Part shown: positions 9,704 to 19,139 of the stretch, one piece after another
Numbering within the stretch: the stretch's first letter is position 1
Layout of the letters: the number at the start of each line of letters is the position of its first letter
Assembly: GCA_010909165.1 (NCBI GenBank)
Contig: VJWM01000011.1
Span: 1,364,001-1,428,000 of the forward strand
DNA from: Anthoceros angustus
Taxonomy: Eukaryota; Streptophyta; Anthocerotopsida; Anthocerotales; Anthocerotaceae
DNA length: 64,000 nt
Direction: 5' to 3'
Notes under the pieces: model-generated
Seen by the model: only the letters and a program-made list of their open reading frames with translations
Databases searched by the model: none
What the model was told of the DNA's origin: nothing
Made by a program: the position numbers and the translations under genes

Positions 9704-10411
9704 ATGTCTCGGCCATCTGGCCACCACCCTGGCATTGGAGCCAATACTCATCTATGTGTCCGTACATCTGGCCTTGGTTCTAGGTGCAGGAGCAGGAGCA
9801 GATTCTACGTGCAGAAGCAACCCATGAAGTCACACCGATGGGCATGGTTCCTCAGGGCTGCCATTCTTGGCAAATTCTGCAAGATGATGTCCGTCACCCC
9901 ATTGCCCAATCATCTGAAGACCACCTTTAAAGTGGAGGATTTTACCCTTAGCCTCTGCACCTCTTCATACTCATGGGCCACCTTCAACGAGCGGGTCGCT
10001 TCGTCACATGAACTAATCCGATTGTCTGAGTCAATTATACTGAAGTCCTTGAGCTCATCACGGAAGGTTGATCTTCCTATGATACGCATCCCGTGTCAAT
10101 GGAATGGCAGCAGAGAAGAAATCTTCGTGCGAACGAGCGTCCCCCAGTTGAACGTGCTGGTGACGATGATGGGAAACGACCACTCACATTACCTAGGAGC
10201 AAACTTGAGTGTCTCGGACTTTGTCCTGAAAAATGCAGCCCGCTTTCATCTGTTCCCATGTAGCCCATCTTTCCGAAGTCAAGTCGGGCCATGGAGGAAG
10301 CTGATTGGGGCTGCAGCTCTAGTCCAAGTCCCACCCCAACATCTTCTGGAAAGCGAGGGAGTTCATCGCCAAGCTTGGACGTATCACCTGCGGCAAAAAG
10401 TCGCCAACTGA
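9704..10411 (+). CDS. Unrecognised open frame, 235 aa
   Basis: An uninterrupted frame that I cannot assign. The last 45 residues (from GPWRKLIG on) come from the block that also precedes the PPR genes at 33.66 and 62.89 kb, so that part is not specific. The first 190 residues have no clear domain, signal or membrane span; composition is ordinary with many Ser and Arg in the N-terminus. It could be chance ORF in old transposon or UTR sequence. The minus strand is also fairly open here (10077-10529). Low confidence that it is a gene. Confidence 0.2.
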   Translation: MSRPSGHHPGIGANTHLCVRTSGLGSRCRSRSRFYVQKQPMKSHRWAWFLRAAILGKFCKMMSVTPLPNHLKTTFKVEDFTLSLCTSSYSWATFNERVASSHELIRLSESIILKSLSSSRKVDLPMIRIPCQWNGSREEIFVRTSVPQLNVLVTMMGNDHSHYLGANLSVSDFVLKNAARFHLFPCSPSFRSQVGPWRKLIGAAALVQVPPQHLLESEGVHRQAWTYHLRQKVAN

Positions 10412-10935
10412 GGTGCTGAGAGGAGCTCATGTTCGGGAATCTTCCGACAGGACACAAGTATCCACGAAGCTTTCTCTGTCTGTGACTGCCACCTGTTCGT
10501 GCCCTGCGAAGTCGTCCAACTTGGTACATAACTACTTATGTGAACCTCCTTCTTCATCAGCTGACCTTGGTAGGCCGAAGTCAACCATGAGCGTGGGTGG
10601 AAGGAGGTTGCAGGTGCCAATGCTACATTCTCCGGTGCAGGTGCAGGTTCAGGTCCAGCAGCAGGTGCCGATGTCCAGGTGAGGTGCAGGTGCCAATACT
10701 ATGTACTTTCTCCAAGTGCAGGCCAGGCTTGCTATTCTGCAGCAATTTCCCGGGTCCTGAGCACAGCTTAACTGCCCGCTCTTCAGCAGCTTTGTAAGCA
10801 CTGCCATTCACCGTCCAGGTCAGTCCACCAACCCTGGCCTGGCTGCTGTGGAGGCTGTGGGTTACTGCGTGTAGCGAGGACGCGTTTGTGAGCGGCTTAG
10901 TCTTGTCCATGCACTCCGACAGCGGTCCCTGAACT
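10283..10935 (+). repeat. PPR-upstream block shared by three loci
   Basis: The sequence from GGGCCATGGAGGAAGCTGAT to the PPR start codon recurs at about 33661-34251 and 62891-63481 with small indels. It is the 5' flank (promoter and leader) that was copied together with the PPR genes. It includes a run of CAGGTGCAGGT-like short repeats (10634-10690). Confidence 0.85.
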
Positions 10936-13900
10936 ATGGCCACAGCGAAGGCTGAAGCTTCTTTTCTTCTCTTTGCACGTCACTGGCTTTCAGGCGGCAC
11001 CCAACAAATTGGTGTGTGTACAGGGATTCTACGAGGAGCTCCTGCTAACCTCATTTTAGGGAGTCGACCCCTGGCAAGCAAAGCCTCCAGGTGCAGCAGT
11101 GTAAGGAGCCCAGCACTTCCACCTCTGAGGAAGTATGTGGGTAGGGACGGGTTTTCCAGCGATGGTCGTTGCCAGGAGCAGGAGCACTTGTGGCATCAAT
11201 TTTTTCTGGACCCTACCATGTGGTGGGACAACAGACGAGATAAGAAGAGCTCCCGTTCTCCTGACTTCCGGCGAAAGGGGTCCGGCGAGGTGCTGTGCTT
11301 AAACAACATGTTTAAGCCAGCTTGGGTTGACGAGCAGCTCATTTCCTTGGATTTGCAGATGGGCCATTGTGCCAGTGTAAGGAGCCCAGCACTTCCACAT
11401 CCGATGGGCCATGGTGCCTCTCCTTCCGCGTCCAGCTCTCAGGATAAGCCTGAACCTGGGAGGCGTGCAGGATCGGAAATGGGCGTCGTTACTGCTGTTA
11501 CCGTGAGCACGTTATGTCAGCAGGGGAAGCTTTCTGAGGCTGTTGGAGCCCTGGAATCTCTGGCGCACACAGACTCTCCCATTTCTCAGTCTCTGTTCTA
11601 CACTGTGCTGAAACTGTGTACAGCCAAGAAGGATTTGGTTGTGGGGCGACGAGTTCATGATCTCATTGTCAAACTTGGATACGAGTCGAGTGCATACTTG
11701 GGGAACCATATCTTGCGCATGTATGCTGGTGGAGGTAGGCTAGAGGAGGCCATGGATGTGCTCACCAGGGTGGGCAAACCAGATGCCTTCATGTGGTTTT
11801 CCATAATATCCGCATATGCCAAGCAAGGGAAACCTAATCAGGCCATACAACTGTATCATGAGATGCGTAGGTCAGGAGTTAAGGCGGATGCTCACGTCTT
11901 TGTAGCTGCCCTTCAGGCTTGTGCATTTGCTGCCGACTTGGAATCTGGCAGAAAAGTGCACCATGATGTGGTGCAGAGTGGCATTCCTACTAACTTGTTT
12001 GTTGGCAACTGCCTGGTGGACATGTATGCAAAATGTGGCCAACTGAAAGATGCACGCCAGGTTTTTGACAGCATGGCCACAAAGGATGTGGTGACATGGA
12101 CTGCCCTGATATCTGGGTATGCAAAATGTGGTGAACTGGAAGACGCACGCCAGGTTTTTGACAGCATGAACAGAAAGGATGTGGTGACATGGAATGCCCT
12201 GATATCTGGGTATGCACAGCAAGGACGCGGCCACGAGGTGCTTGTTCTGTATGGACAAATGGAGCAGGAGGGCCTGATTTTGGCTGACCATGTTACTTTT
12301 GCTTGCCTTCTGAAGGCCTGTGCAAGCACTGGTGCCTTACAGAAGGGCAGGCAGCTGCACTCACAGATTGTGGAAAAAGGACTGCTGGATGACGTAGTGT
12401 TAGGCAACTGCCTGGTGGACATGTATGCAAAATGTGGTGAACTGGACGACGCACGCCAGGTTTTTGACAGCATGAACAGAAAGGATGTGGTGACATGGAC
12501 TGCCTTGATATCTGGGTATTTACAGGAAGGGCTGGGCCAAGAGGCGCTTGCCGTGTATGGACAAATGGAGGAGGGGGGCCTTATTTTGGGTAACGATGTT
12601 ACTTTTGCTTGCCTTCTGAAGGCCTGTGGAAGCACTGGTGCCTTACAGAAGGGCAGGCAGCTGCACTCACAGATTGTCAAAAGGGGACTGCTGGATAACG
12701 TCGTGCTGGGCAACTGCGTGGTGGACATGTATGCAAAATGTGGTGAACTGGAAGATGCCCGCCAGGTTTTTGACAGCTTGGCTGGTGACATGGAATGCCC
12801 TGATTGCTGGGTATGCACAGCAAGGACTCGGCCAAGAGGCACTTGTTGTGTATGGACAAATGGAGCAAGAGGGCCTTATTTTGGCTGACCATGTTACTTT
12901 TGCTTGCCTTCTGAAGGCCTGTGGAAGCACTGGTGCCTTACAGAAGGGCAGGCAGCTGCACTCACAGATTGTGGAAAGAGGACTGCTGGATAACGTAGTG
13001 GTGGGCAACTGCCTGGTGGACATGTATGCAAAATGTGGTGAACTGGAAGACGCACGCCAGGTTTTTGACAGCATGAACACAAAAGATGTGGTGACATGGA
13101 CTGCCCTGATATCTGGGTATGGTACTTGTGATGAAGGTCATAAGGCACTAGCTTGTTTTGAGGAGATGTTGGTTGCCGGTATTCAGCCTAATGATGTTAC
13201 TTTTACTTGCCTTTTAGTAGCATGCAGTCATGGGGGACTGGTCCACGACGGTCGCAAGCACTTTGATTCCATGGCTGAACAGCATGGCATCAAACCTACT
13301 CTTGAGCATTATAATTGCATGATTGATCTTCTTGGGCGTGCCGGCCATTTAGATGAGGCAGAGAAGATGCTATTATCATGCGAGGGCCAAACTAATGTTG
13401 TGGGATTGACGTCTTTGTTGAATGCCTGCAAAAGTCACGGGATATAGAGAGGGCGATGTGGTGTTTTGAAAGCATTGTTAGGCTGGACCCCAGGAGGCCC
13501 CCGCATATGTGCTCATGGCAAATGCCTACGCAGATGCAGGTAGGTGGACCGATGTAGACAGGATTGAAACACAGAGAACGGTAGCAGGAGCTAACAAGAA
13601 ACCTGCAGTGGCGACCATTGAGGTGAATAAGCAGGTACATAGATTTTTGGTGGGAGAAAGGAGAGAGGATATTGCGCTTAAGGTAGAGAGCACGAATGCA
13701 CGTCTGAAGCAGGAAGGAGGCCACGTACCTCACACAAAGTTGGTGTTGAAGCCAATGTCTGAGAAGGAAAAGGAAGATGTGCTTTGTGGGCATGCTGAGA
13801 AGCTAGCTCTGGCGTTTGGTCTCTTGAACACTCCGAGTGGGACACCCCTAGTGGTAACGAAGAATCTACGCATGTGCAGTGACTGCCACAGTTCCACGGA

Positions 13901-14000
13901 GATCATGTCAAGGCTTGAACAAAGAGACATTGTGGTAAGGGATGGGTACCGTGTGCATCGATTCGCAGCTGGTTGTTGCAGTTGTAAAGGTCGACCGTGA
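10936..14000 (+). pseudogene. PDF-motif PPR protein with DYW:KP editing domain (frame-broken)
   Basis: Organelle RNA-editing factor of the PLS-type PPR family. The first frame (650 codons from ATG 10936) has a PDF-like module: WWDNR at residues 96-100, PDF at 109-111 and PAWVDEQL at 128-135, as in OSB single-stranded DNA-binding proteins. PLS repeats start near residue 205, with several highly similar P-L-S triads (306-bp period). An 11-base loss near 12778 shifts the frame. It continues in 12626-13447 through the E region (DLLGRAGHLDEAEKM), then needs two small corrections (about 13440 and 13498) to enter 13509-14000. The last part has KKPAVATIEVNKQVHRF in place of the PG box, HAEKLA (deaminase HxE), CSDCH (CxxC) and ends CCSCKGRP-stop. 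KPA plus GRP marks DYW:KP, the class linked to U-to-C editing. The N-terminus could be an organellar presequence (Arg-rich, few acids). The 11-base deletion argues for a real pseudogene. Confidence 0.75.
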
Positions 14001-14149
14001 GATTAATGGAGTACTACCCAGAGCTCAAGTGTGTACGCTGAAGAAATTTTCTTCTTTCTAGGGTGAATGTGCTGGGTTAACTCCATCCCAGTCCAACGGA
14101 CACAGGAACGTGACATCCCTCTGGTGAAATATTCTAGACCGATTTAATT

Positions 14150-15612
14150 GGGAGATCGTTGCAACAGTCCGAAATCACTCCCTTGCAGAAGGGCAGGCAG
14201 CTTCACTTACAGATTGTGGAAAAAGGACTGCTCCGACGTAGTGTTAGGCAGCTGCCTGGGGGACATGTATGCAAAATTTGGTGGACTGGAAGACGCACGC
14301 CAGGTTTTTGACAGCATGAACAGAAAGGATGGGGTGACATGGACTGCCCTGATATCTGGGATGTTAAGGAAGGGCTGGGCCAGGAGGCGCTTGTTGTGTA
14401 TGGACAAATGGAGGAGGGGGGCCCTATTTTGGGTAATATGAACAGCAAGGACTCGGCCAAGAGGTGCTCGTTGTGTATGAACGAATGGAGCAGGAGGGCC
14501 TGTTTGTGTCCGACCATGTTACTTTTGCTTGCCTTCTGAAGGCCTGTAGAAGCCCTGGTGCCTTACAGAAGGGCAGGCAGCTGCACTCACAGATTGTCAA
14601 CAGGGGGCTGCTGGATAATGTAGTGCTGGGCAACTGCGTGGTGGACATGCATGCAAAATGTGTTGAACTGGAAGATGCACACCATGTTTGTGACGGCACG
14701 AACAAAAAGGATGTGGTTACATGGAATGCCCTGATATCTGGGTATGGTACTTGTGATGAAGGTCACAAGGCACTAGCTTGGTTTGAGGAGATGTTAGTTG
14801 CCGGTATTCGGCCTGATGATGTCACTTTTACTTGCCTTTTAGCAGCATTCAGTCATGAGCAAATGGTCCAGGAGGGTCGCAAGCACTTCGATTCCCTGGC
14901 TAAACAGCATGGCATGAAACCAACTATTGAGCATTACATTTGCATGATTGATCTTCTTGGACGTGCAGGCCATTTAGATGAGGCAGAGAATATGCTGTTG
15001 TTATGTGAGGGCCAATGTATCTTTTTTGAATGCCTGTGAAAGTCATGGCCATCTAGAGAGGTCGATTTGGTGTTTTGAAAGCATTGTTAGGCTGGACCCC
15101 CGGCAGGTATCCGCATGTGTGCTTTCGGCCAATGCCTATGCAGATGGACGCAGGTGGACCGATGTTGACAGGATTGAAACACAGAGAACAGTGGCAAGAG
15201 CTAACAAGAAACCTGCAGTGGCGACCATTGAGGTGAATAAGCAGGTACATAGATTTCTGGTGGGAGAACGAAGAGAGGATACTGCGCTTAAGGTAGAGAG
15301 CACGAATGCACGTCTGAAGCAGGAAGGAGGCCACGTACGTTGTACGAAGTTGGTGTTGAAGCCACTGACTGTGTGAGAAGGAAAAGGAAGATGCGCTTTG
15401 TGGGCATGCTGAGAAGCTAGCTCTGGCGTTTGGTCTCTTGAACGCTCCAAGTGGGACACCTTTTGGAACCAAGAATCTACGCATGTGCAGCGACTGTCAC
15501 AGTTCCGCGGAGATCATGTCAAGGCTTGAACAGAGAGACATTGTTGTAAGGGATGGGTTCCGTGTGCATCGATTCGCAAATGGTTGTTGCAGTTGCAAGG
15601 GTCGACCGTGAG
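14150..15612 (+). pseudogene. Tandem partial copy of the PPR-DYW:KP gene
   Basis: Starts about 150 bases after the previous gene and repeats its last two to three PLS triads, E region and DYW:KP domain, without the N-terminal PDF module. Frames used in turn are 14148, 14464, 14978 and about 15376 to 15612, so there are at least four breaks. Diagnostic residues are kept: NKKPAVATIEVNKQ, HAEKLALAFG, CSDCH and terminal CCSCKGRP-stop. Several cysteines and core residues have changed (for example VCDGTNKK for VFDSMNTK). It arose by tandem duplication, since the region after its stop repeats that after 14000. Confidence 0.75.
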
Positions 15613-16184
15613 AATGATGGAGTACTACCCAGTGCTGAAGACTGTGTGTGGGCCAGAAAATATTTCTTTTCTCTTGGGGGTGAATGTTGCTTAACGGCTC
15701 CACCTTCGTCCAACCTGGGACATGGGTACGCAACGTTAACGCTGCCCTACCTCTGATAATGAAGAGAGATGGTCAGTATCGACTGAAATTTGTTTCTGGA
15801 GTATAACAGGGCTCCATAAAGGGAAGAATTACAGAGCAGAAAACCGCAGCAGGGGATGAGCAGCGCAAGCCCGACAAGGGTTGCAAGGCAGGAGGCACTA
15901 GCAGGTAGCTAGCATCAGCATACACATACGGACATTCCTAACAGAAGCAGAACAACCAAAGACTAGCCCAGCTGCCCAAGCCAGGAACTAATGTCGAGAA
16001 GGACTTTCTGGATCTTGACTTCCATAAAGACTACTGGAGGGGAATTCTTGCACGTGACTGCATCTCAGATGTGGCAGACACTGGATATCACAATTGAGAT
16101 ATGAAGGTCCAATGAACATATAGCACGTCGCATTGCCTGTAGGATTTTCTTTGAAACTCTATCAAGATCCTACCCCAAACACAA
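15613..16184. other. No gene seen; right part is GH3 3' flank
   Basis: 15613-16010 holds nothing that I recognise. From about 16020 to 16184 the DNA matches the 3' flank of the intact GH3 gene (about 22262-22410; shared CTACTGGAGGGGAATTCTTG and GCATTGCCTGTAGG), so the GH3 duplication extends this far. Confidence 0.6.
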
Positions 16185-16186
16185 TA

Positions 16187-16722
16187 CAGTCCACCCCCCC
16201 TAATTGGGATTGGTTCGGAGTGGCTTTAGAGGTCCCATTAAGGGAGGTGTCCCGATTATATTTTTCCTATTTAATAATAATAAAAATATTATAAACTTTA
16301 AAAATTTAAAAAATACCCAAAAATTTTAAATTTTGATTGATAGGTTTCACTAAAAATAACTTTTACGACTTCTCTATATAGTTGTTTGAAAGCTAGCACT
16401 CTCTCTAAGCAACATCAAAAAATCTCTACCTATCATAAAGGAAAAAGCTTAGTTTAAGAGTCTTCAATCACACCTAAAAGTCTATTGTGCTATGAAATAA
16501 TCGATTCTTTTTTCTTTATTTCTTTTGATTTTTTTAGTAAAAAAATTAAAAATCCCATTTAGGGAGGTAAAACTAACATGAATGTATGTTTCAAAAGGTC
16601 CCAATTACTATTTAGGGAAAAGTCCCATTTATTACATTGTAAACTAAAGGGAGTAGGATGGGAGGTCCCATTTAGAGAGGAATCCCATTTATAGAGTTCC
16701 CAATTAGGGGGGGGGGCGACTG
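16187..16722. mobile_element. Tc1/mariner-like MITE (536 bp) with TA target duplication
   Basis: Terminal inverted repeats CAGTCCACCCCCCCTAATTG and, inverted at the other end, CAATTAGGGG...CGACTG. TA dinucleotides flank both sides (16185-16186 and 16723-16724). The interior is AT-rich with repeated CCCATTTAGGGAGG-like motifs and no ORF. The intact GH3 3' flank near 22405-22425 gives the empty site (AAAGACAATGTGTCCCTGG against AAACACAATA...TATGTCTCTGG). Confidence 0.85.
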
Positions 16723-16724
16723 TA

Positions 16725-17790
16725 TGTCTCTGGGTTCCACCTAAGTTGTTGCTTTGAATCAACCGACATGCACAGGGTTGGGAAAAAGGTAAGGAGGATA
16801 GTGTCGGCTCCATGCTAATTGCACAACAGCCGCCTCGAAGAATTGAAGCGCAGGAGACCACAACACCGCATCAGGAGTCTTGCCTGCGTTGATGCTCAGC
16901 GTGGCCCAGTCTGGACCCGGCTTAGGAAGCATCCAGACTCCACAATCCGCATCTCTAAGGGAGCAATCATCCCGATGTTTCGTCCTCTCCTGTATGGCTC
17001 ACTCAGCCCCGCTTGGATTGCATTGCAGCATTTCTCCAGATGCTCCACACTCACAGCCTGCCCGCCTGGCTGGATGAGTTCCCAAAAAACAACGTAATGC
17101 CCGGGGATGGAGGCCACACTTGCCCTTGCTATAGTCAAGCAATTTGGACATCCGATGGGAGTTCACCTTGGCGGCAATCGGCCAGCGCATGAGCTCTAAT
17201 TCCTCTGTTTTGTCCGTGCTGATGCTCAGAATCACGTTCTTCCTACCCATGATCCTGACCAAGGGGGTTGAGTGGTGAAACCCCACACATTTTAGGATGT
17301 CCCCAAGCCGGTATCTCCACAAACCTGCACCACAGTCCAAAATGCATTCATGAGCAAATCGTTCCGTCACAATTCATGCACCAATCGGGAAGAGATGTTG
17401 CCTCACCTGCGAGATTAGTGATGACTAATTCATACAGTCGTCCCTCCTTCACAACTGTAAGGTCAATTGGGTTGAGGACGCTCTGCACGGACTGCTCCTC
17501 ATCCAGCTCAAGGAACTCAAAGTAAGCAGCCTCCAGCATTAAAGCACACGCGACCTCTCTTGGAGGGACATTGAGATTGCAATTGATGCAATATAAGTGC
17601 GCGACCAAATTTGGACCTGACCCCCAGTGAGGAACGTGACGTGGTCGACATACTCCTCCATGGACCCAGTGGAAGAGTCCTGAATGGTGTATGTATGAAA
17701 CCGTACCCATGCCCTCACCTTGCCTATCTATGTGGGCATAGGTAAGTGTGGGCACCGTTAAGTCTGAGCAAGAGCTAGAATGAATCACGC
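16725..17790 (-). pseudogene. GH3 pseudogene (C-terminal half)
   Basis: Minus-strand frames 17348-17794 and 16999-17370 match exons 3 and 4 of the intact GH3 gene at 22450-24719. Landmarks are NVPPREVACALM, YFEFLELDEEQSVQSVL, YELVITNLAG, LWRYRLGDILKCVGFHHSTP and GRKNVILSISTDKTEELELM. The intron between exons 3 and 4 keeps its place (about 17325-17415). After ELELM the frame degrades (PIAAKVNSHRM), and upstream of the exon 3 piece the reading is lost, so no enzyme can be made. A MITE lies in its 3' flank (16187-16722). Confidence 0.85.
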
Positions 17791-18040
17791 CCATTATCTT
17801 ATGGGAGCGGAGCTAGAATGAATTACGGGAGCTAGAATGAATCACACCAATTCTATCGTAAGTATTTCTCATGTTTGATTGATAGATTATATAGATTTTT
17901 CATGTCGGCGTTGTAGGTCTCACTCAACTCAAACCAGGATGCATGGGCTCTAAAACGAAGGACGGACCAAGTTAATAAGTTAATGTGTATCCAAATGGCT
18001 TAGGCCAATTGGATAAACATTTATAAGAATGCAATTGTTA
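17790..18040. other. No gene seen
   Basis: Contains a duplicated GGAGCTAGAATGAATTAC/CAC motif (17810-17850) and otherwise unassigned sequence. Confidence 0.4.
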
Positions 18041-18440
18041 AGCATCTTATGCTTAGATCGATACTTCGATGTGGTGCCTAGAAAAATGGATGCCCTTGGT
18101 ACAAGTAGCTTAGGCACACAATGGTACAAGTTTTGACCCCAGAATGAAATCGATACTTAGATTGGTACTTCGATGGGGTGCCTAGAAAAATGGATGCCCT
18201 TGGTATAAGTAGCTTAGGCACACAATGGTACAAGTTTTTACCCCAGAATAAAATCGATACTTAGATGGGGTGCGTAGAGGGAGTGGATGCTCATGGTGCA
18301 AGTAGCTTAGGCACACCATGGTGCAAGTTTTTAACCACAAAATGAAAGTACTTAGATGTGGTGCCTAGAGGGAGTGGATGCCCTTGGTGCAAGTAGCTTA
18401 GGCACACTATGATTTAAGTTTTTAACCTCAGAATGGCTGG
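18040..18440. repeat. Tandem array of a dispersed about 90-bp repeat (GTGCCTA...TTAGGCAC)
   Basis: Four copies of GTGCCTAGA...GTGGATGC...CAAGTAGCTTAGGCACAC with ATCGATACTTAGAT spacers. GTGCCTAA and TTAGGCAC are an inverted pair about 40 bp apart. Two further copies each occur at 46530-46740 and, inverted, 51840-52050. No ORF; class unknown (MITE-like or satellite-like). Confidence 0.8.
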
Positions 18441-18524
18441 TTCTTTTAGTGCCAAAATTTGTTTTTTTTGGTGAGTTTGAAGACTTCATAAATATTTCAA
18501 AGTATACGTCGAAGTCTCGTACTG

Positions 18525-18690
18525 GCTGGAGTAACTCCGTAAGGCACAAATAACTCGCGGCCCCACACACTATAAAGACGAGAACATGATGTTTATATTT
18601 GAAACTAACTCCATAGGGCACGAACAATTGGCAGCCCCACACGCTACCAAGCCGAGGAGATGATGTTTGTAACAGGTGGTTCTGTAGGGC
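18525..18690. repeat. Two diverged tandem units of about 95 bp
   Basis: TAACTCCGTAAGGCACAAAT...CACACTATAAAG...GATGTTTAT is followed by TAACTCCATAGGGCACGAAC...CACGCTACCAAG...GATGTTTGT. No coding sense seen. Confidence 0.65.
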
Positions 18691-18957
18691 CATGAAGCTA
18701 GGGAATGGGCTACTAGTACGCCATCCAAGCACTGACCCGTCTGAAGGACACTTAACTATGGAGTTAAGCGTCATGTCACTCCTTGAAGGAACAATTTTAG
18801 TGCCAAATTTGCCGCATGGCATAAAAAAAATACATATATTCAATCTATTAAGATAGGGTTATTGTCTGTACATTCGGTTAACTTGCTAATTTCTTTCCTA
18901 ATAATATTTAGTATATATTCTTGAGAATGCTTCAGTTCGATCATACTATAGTAATGT

Positions 18958-19135
18958 AAATAGTATATGGATACACGGAGCAGAAAGTCTTTCACTAAGT
19001 TGAAGTGCATTTTGTGAATAGTATATGGATACACGGAGCAGAAAGTCTTTCACTAAATTGAAGTGCATTTTGTAAATAGTATATGGATACACGGAGCAGA
19101 AAGTCTTTCACTAAGTTGAAGTGCATTTTCGCTAA
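18958..19135. repeat. 58-bp tandem repeat, 3 units
   Basis: Unit TAGTATATGGATACACGGAG...CTTTCACTAAGTTGAAGTGC is repeated three times almost without change (starts about 18960, 19018 and 19076). It abuts the 3' end of the kinase pseudogene. Confidence 0.9.
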
Positions 19136-19139
19136 CTTT

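Noticed and set aside
11913-12842. 309-codon minus-strand frame
   Set aside because: It is the antisense of the PPR tract; the near-perfect 306-bp repeats keep the opposite strand open too. No domain, and the sense strand is clearly PPR.
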